Of a DNA stretch of 64,000 nucleotides, positions 55,335-64,000 are shown one piece after another. The notes under the pieces are model-generated. The model saw nothing but the letters and a program-made list of their open reading frames with translations. It made no database searches and was not told the origin of the DNA. Origin of the DNA: Anisus vortex (Eukaryota > Mollusca > Gastropoda > Planorbidae). The stretch covers positions 38,708,886-38,772,885 of the forward strand of contig OX421492.1 in the NCBI GenBank assembly GCA_949126835.1, read 5' to 3'. Both the position numbers and the translations under genes were made by a program. Positions within the stretch are counted from its first letter, which is position 1; each line of letters starts with the position of its first letter.

Positions 55335-57955
55335 GGTCCTATATTTTTTCCTACGTAGTATAATATATGCATTCCTCTCAGGTAACAATCAAAGTCACAA
55401 GAAACTTACTACAATGCACACTTATAACACTTCCTTTAGGCTCTATTTCAGCTGCTAAAACAATCTCACGCGGCAAAGCGTTGTTGCGGACCCTTATTTA
55501 GAAATTTAAGAGACCATCAGTTCTAGATATTTAGCTGTGAAATTTGTGATTTCAGAAATGTCATATAAACCCAAGAGAACCTTTCGTTTTCTATAAAACT
55601 TCCTGAAAATTAATTTACTTATTTTTCCTTTAGCTTATATTTAAATGTTGCAAAAAATATTGGCCACATAAAATAAAGAGAAGAAAGATTATATCACTTA
55701 AATCCAGGGAATTTGTCAGTCCTGCACTATTACAATAAATATGTGTCTGTGAGAGAGTTTGATAGAATCACTGCACCCTATAACAAGACACAATGCACTG
55801 ATAAACCTCAAAAGTTCGCAGTCGAACAAAAGAACTTCTTTAGCTATCAGCTGTTATCTCGCAAGTGCACTATTTCATTTCGTCAGAATCATATATTATG
55901 CAAAGCCACTCCGACCCATAGACTATCAACAATATGTTAGTCTGTCTTTGTTGCTTGTCGTAGCCTTGTTGTCTTGGCTTTGAACGATAGGCGGAAACTA
56001 AGCCTACACATCTCAACAAGTACATACACACACATTCTCACACACTCACACACTTACACACACAAAGGCATGCACGCAAACACTTTATATAAACGCAGAA
56101 TGAGTGAGGTCAAGGTATGCTTCTGGTACCACAGAACACCATTTTTGCCACGCCCACTTTTGACCTACTTACACCCACGTGGTATTCCACGACATGAATT
56201 ATCGTATTTTGTATTTCCGGCTGTCACTACAATAATGTCTATAAAGAGTTTAAAAGAGATCAATGATTATAATATATGTATTATACAATCTAGTGTCTGC
56301 AAGTCCGAGACGAGCCCATTATTAAAAAAAAAAGATTGTCATGAGGTGCGTTTACTATTGCAGGCCTCCAGGGGCGTCTCCTGAAATCCTTCTGTGGAGT
56401 GGGCAATTTCTACAAAAAGAATTCCATAGAAAGCAGAATTGGGCGCGGGGAGACTAACAGTAATTGTTATTGTTGAGAAAAATTTACACGAAAAACAGCG
56501 ATTTCTAAAGAGGGCTGCCTTCCTCCAAGTTTACGCCCGTGTGATTAAAGCTAAGCGACAGAAAAACAACAACAACAACAACACAAAACAAACAAAAGAT
56601 ATGACGTCTAGGCCAACAACAACAAAATAACAACAAGGAGAATTTGTTCACAATCTTCAAGACATATATTTAGTAGAAACAGCTGTAGACTACCGAGTGA
56701 CAGAAACGGGCGAGGCGTGGGGAGGGGGTGGGGTTGAACAAAAAAGCAACAAACATCACTACACACACAGACACACGCGCAGACACTGTAAACATAGACT
56801 AACATTTTTTTCTGTTTACATATAAAAGAGAAGCTTGTGAAAAGGGCAGTCCTATAATGTGTTACTTCATTGTTTTTACTGTTGGTTTCCAGTGTCAAAC
56901 TGGGCTTTTACGATTGAACAAAATGAACGAGGAAAACTTCGTCCGTTATGTCTGTAACTCAAAGGGTCAGCAAGTTACATTTCGCCCTTCCCCTCCCGCC
57001 CCCGCCCTTCTTCTCTCGCCACCCCATCGAACACACACATTGATTACAATCAGCACGATCCGATGTCTTGTGCACTTGGGAGCAGTAATGTAATCTGCTG
57101 GTGAGTAAAATATAAGTTGGGAGGTGCAGCCTCCGTCGTGCCTTGAGGATCATTGCACTGGCCGAGCTTCTGTTCCACTAAGCTTGTGGGGGATTAACGC
57201 GAGCGAGGTGGGCGTAGAATGGGCTCTAGTTTCCTGCCCGGAGTTAAGTGGGCCAAGTTTGTTTGTTTTTTTGTTGCCCGCTCCCACATAAATGTATTTT
57301 CTGTTGATCGTTTGTGCATCGCAGTTCAGAGTTCACAACCAAAATGTCGGTATAATTTGCGTGTCCGACGTTAATAATGTACGACAGCCGTAAGCAATCT
57401 ACAGAACGCGTGCCAGACTTGGCATGTCGGGCGATTTTCAATGGCACGGAGCAGTTCCCACGAACAAAAAAAAAAGAAATTTACAATGAAGATAGGCAAA
57501 CAGTGCCTGAACTTTTTTGGCTACTGGACTTCGTGTTGAGACTGGACATATTTTACCGTGATATTAACTCCTAAACATTCCAACACTTTCCTAATATTGA
57601 AGATGATTCAGGTCAATGTACACTAAAACTAGATTGGGCTTAGAAGTATTTTGAAGCACCCAAAGCTTGGTTTTCTAATCGAACTCAAGACTTTCAAATC
57701 CATGGAGTCATGTTTTCTTATCAAGTTAAGCTGACTTGCTTGATCCTACTAGTACCCAATTTCATCTGAATCTTTTTTTTTTTAGTGGATTGTTATTGAT
57801 GATTTTGAAATGAAGAAAGTTTAAATCAAAACATTCGAGCTATTTGCTGAAGAATCTGGAAGAAAGCTGCTTAGAAAAGTCACCTGCTATTCTCAACTGC
57901 TGGATATCACAATCTAAAGTATTAACTGTTTGAAGAGTCTGGTCTAATTTCAGCT
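55335..57955. other. no gene recognised
   Basis: Frames at 55713-55983, 55974-56384, 56857-57093 and 57377-57574 have no recognisable domain and no supporting splice pattern. Short CA, CAA and C-rich patches occur (56010-56065, 56565-56600, 56760-56780). Confidence 0.4.
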
Positions 57956-58035
57956 TCCATATTATATCAATCCATCTATCGATCCATCTATCGATCCATT
58001 TACATATCCATCTATCCACGTCTTTATCTATCAAT

Positions 58036-58479
58036 CAGCATGTCTATGTGTTTGTCTATGTGTTTGTCTATGTGTTTGTCTATGTGTTTGTCTATGTGTT
58101 TGTCTATGTGTTTGTCTAAGTGTTTGTCTATGTGTTTGTCTATGTGTTTGTCTATGTGTTTGTCTATGTGTTTGTCTATGTGTTTGTCTATGTGTTTGTC
58201 TATGTGTTTGTCTATGTGTTTGTCTATGTGTTTGTCTATGTGTTTGTCTATGTGTTTGTCTATGTGTTTGTCTATGTGTTTGTCTATGTGTTTGTCTATG
58301 TGTTTGTCTATGTGTTTGTCTATGTGTTTGTCTATGTGTTTGTCTATGTGTTTGTCTATGTGTTTGTCTATGTGTTTGTCTATGTGTTTGTCTATGTGTT
58401 TGTCTATGTGTTTGTCTATGTGTTTGTCTATGTGTTTGTCTATGTGTTTGTCTATGTGTTTGTCTATGTGTTTGTCTAT
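58036..58479. repeat. 12-bp minisatellite, about 37 near-perfect copies
   Basis: TCTATGTGTTTG repeats in strict 12-base register for about 440 bases. The only variant noticed is one TCTAAGTGTTTG at about 58116. A TCTATCGATCCA-type degenerate edge precedes it. Because 12 is a multiple of 3, two forward frames stay open (MCLS and FVYV periodic peptides). These are not genes. Confidence 0.97.
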
Positions 58480-61600
<3,121 letters not shown>

Positions 61601-61604
61601 TCTA

Positions 61605-62344
61605 GATATGCTAATAAATCGTCAGTAGTGATTTCATTGCCGTGAAGTGTAATGCCAAGGCTAGACTAGTACGATTTAGGCTCTAGATAATTGTGATACA
61701 TAGAATTAGCAATTAGAAGCCCCCTCGTGTTGATTTAAGTGCAGATAGCTTTATCTTCTTTTGACACACCTCCTTTTTACTTTTTACAAAGTTAGCATCA
61801 CTTTCATAATATATGGCCATAAATATCATCCCGTGATATGCTCAAGGGCTGTAGCTACGCTGGTGGTTTTACCGACAAAGTGTAAAAATTTAACCAATGG
61901 GGGATTTATCAACTATTAAAAGTCATTTTGTCTTAGTGAAGGAGGGGGGGGGGGTATGGTTTTATTATCGTTCCACGGCCCCCCTTTGAACCCAGGCCCT
62001 GTCATTTATAATTATATAAGACATTGCGCCCTATAGCTGTCCCCTTTGCTTTTCCTGGTAAACAGGTCGACCTCATACGGCCCGATAAACCACTCATGTT
62101 CTGTGGCGATTGGTTGGTTGTGTAGCCCGTATTTGATAACTTCAAGGTTTACAACTCTGCTACTACACTTACACAGTCAATGCAGAGCTATCTACATGTG
62201 TTGACACGTGTGTTAAAGTTATGGTGTGTGTTGTTTTCACAATGTGTTATCAGTGAATGTTTTTTACCCCACTCTAAATTTTTTAGTACCAAGTTACTTT
62301 GGGGATAAAGTAATTTTTTCCGAATTTTTATGTATGTGCGTTAC
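61605..62344. other. no gene recognised
   Basis: No domain, RNA gene or repeat partner seen. Confidence 0.4.
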
Positions 62345-62558
62345 TCTGTGGTTATGAGAAAAGAGACAGAGAAAGAAAGAGCGAGAGAGAGAAATAAATC
62401 AAAAGAGAAACATAGAGAGAAATGGGGAGAGAGGGCGTAGAAAGAAAGATATAGGACAATAAAAGAAAGGGAGAAAGTAGAAAAAGTGAAGAAGAAAGAA
62501 CGAGTACAAACAATAAACAATAAAGAAAAACAGACAAAACAAGGAGATAACGACGGAT

Positions 62559-62610
<52 letters not shown>

Positions 62611-62670
62611 GGAGAGAGACAGACAAGAGAGAGAGAGAGACCGAGAGAGAGAGAGAGATAAAGAGTAGGC
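62345..62670. repeat. GA-rich simple repeat
   Basis: Purine-rich sequence with a (GA)n core at 62560-62600. Minus-strand Ser-Leu frames are artefacts. Confidence 0.92.
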
Positions 62671-63084
62671 CTACGAATGAAAAGGAGAGAGTGAAGCTGC
62701 AAGTCAAATCTGATGCAAAAGGACACGTCTTGTGCATGTCTTCTAACGCCAGTACCACTAGTCTTGATATAAAGCGTAAGACTTCAGTGTAGGCTATGCT
62801 AACGTCGCTGTGGAGTTACTGTGAGCGTAAAAATGTTCATTCATCAGGATGTTACGAGGAAATCTAAACACATGTATTTCAGAACTAGATCTATCATAAC
62901 ATTAGCTGAATGTACATAAGAAAAGAAAAAACACATTGTTGGTGGACATTGTAGGCCTACTATTCTACTCCGACTTACCCTCGCTTGCAAACTACAATTT
63001 TCCTAGGAATAATTATGGTATTCGATAAGACTTGTATACAAGGTAGGATCTTTTATGATTAATGTTACTGCTAGAGGAATGTAT

Positions 63085-63265
63085 TAAATATATGTGAATA
63101 CAAATATCAACCTATGTAATTTCCATGTGAATTCAAATATCAACCTATATAATTTCCACGTGAATACAAAATTAATATCAACCTATGTAATTTCCATGTG
63201 AATACAAATATCAACCTATGTAATTTCCATGTGAATACAAATATTAACCTTGTGTAATTTCCCAA
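63085..63265. repeat. 33-bp tandem repeat, about five copies
   Basis: The unit GTGAATACAAATATCAACCT, ATGTAATTTCCAT repeats five times with small changes. One copy has a 5-bp insertion (AAAATTAATATC). Confidence 0.9.
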
Positions 63266-63477
63266 GAGTTTGTTTTTTTAGCCATAGACGCCTTAGACAA
63301 AAATTACTTACATATAGGCCTACACTAAATACCCCGCAAAAGCAGTTTTGGTTATAACTCGTATGCTGTCGGGTTTGTTGATTATACATTAATAAACGTA
63401 TGCATAAACATAAACACATAAATGGAAAAAATAATCAACCATAAATATCGACTATTAATTAAAAATGATATTGTTTA

Positions 63478-64000
63478 ACAGTTTTTACTGTTGTATTGTT
63501 TATTTGCTTTTACTATTAAGTTTCTATTGTTTTACTGTTGGTACTATAAAGTTGATATTGTTCTACTTTTGGTACTATAGGGTTAATATTGTTCTTCTTT
63601 TGGTACTATAAAGTTGATAGGCCTATTGTTTAACTGTTGTTACTATAAAGTTATTTTGTAACTGTTGTTACTATAAAGTTGATATTATTTACCTATTGTT
63701 ACTAGAAAGTTTATAGTGTTTTACCGTTGGTACTATAAAGTTGATATTGTTTTACTGATGTTACTAAAAAGTTGATATTGTTTTACTCATGTTACTATAA
63801 TGTTGATATTGTTTTACTGTTGGTACTATAGAGTTGATATTATGTAACTGTTGTTACTATAAAGTATAGGCTATATTATTTAAATGTCGTTACAATAGAG
63901 TTAATCTTTTTCAACTGTTGGTATTATAGAGTTAATATTGTTTCACTGTTGTTACAATAGAGTTAATATTGTTTAATTGTTGGTACTATAGAGTTAATAT
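63478..64000. repeat. 30-31-bp tandem array running off the window
   Basis: About 17 copies of a unit TTTTACTGTTGGTACTATAA, AGTTGATATTG with substitutions. Later copies change to TACAATAGAGTTAATATTG. The array continues past the end of the window. Confidence 0.92.

Noticed and set aside
49372..55363. Several frames of 60-130 codons with periodic SLSIYLTNYLYVGLCM-type peptides
   Set aside because: They follow directly from the tandem unit, start anywhere, and have no promoter or splice context.

Overview
The window looks like nuclear DNA of an invertebrate animal, most likely a gastropod mollusc. This is inferred from AT-rich non-coding sequence, many tRNA-derived SINEs, CR1-like and RTE/Proto2-like LINE debris, hAT and Harbinger remnants, very large simple-sequence and minisatellite arrays, and the frequent TAGGCCTA motif. 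No bacterial genes, operons, CRISPR arrays or rRNA genes were seen. Most of the window is non-coding and repeat-derived.

Only one host gene is supported. A MOSC-domain protein related to the mitochondrial amidoxime-reducing component (mARC) lies on the minus strand between 12977 and 5007. Six exons could be placed (12833-12977, 9244-9367, 8447-8529, 7717-7868, 7474-7613, 5007-5223). Their splice phases join without a break into 286 codons plus a stop. The first exon, with the expected N-terminal membrane anchor, was not found. The protein keeps the MOSC_N start, the FRPN-GC block and the VGDPV ending, but the cysteine that binds molybdenum in mARC is missing. Its introns hold a decayed CR1/RTE-type LINE (9541-11513), two related minisatellite-type repeats upstream, and a relic Harbinger transposon (5591-7353) with a SINE inside it.

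The best preserved object is an 8.45 kb LTR retrotransposon at 32378-40827. It has 1.4 kb LTRs, a perfect 5-bp target duplication (ACTTC), a 480-codon gag frame and a pol frame of more than 1000 codons. Its enzymes are Ty3/Gypsy in sequence, but the order is protease, integrase, reverse transcriptase, RNase H, which is the Copia order. That combination is the hallmark of Gmr1-like elements, and the gag has a SCAN-like capsid region. The element landed inside an older, decayed hAT-like transposon whose remains continue on both sides.

Layout: 0.3-1.5 kb CR1-like LINE; 1.6-4.1 kb hAT fragments and a SINE; 5.0-13.0 kb MOSC gene with insertions; 13.1-14.6 kb two related minisatellites; 16.8-18.2 kb nested inverted-repeat elements, including a 611-bp MITE with a 7-bp target duplication; 21.7-22.9 kb 20-bp and 26-bp arrays; 24.4-24.9 kb GA and GATA repeats; 26.3-28.4 kb SINEs; 31.0-41.5 kb hAT relic with the LTR element inside; 43-47.8 kb SINE and LINE pieces; 48.0-55.3 kb a 7.3 kb array of a roughly 48-bp unit with kilobase-scale duplications; 58.0-58.5 kb a near-perfect 12-bp array; 61.5 kb (AT)n; 62.3-62.7 kb GA-rich; 63.1-64.0 kb two more minisatellites, the last running off the end of the window.
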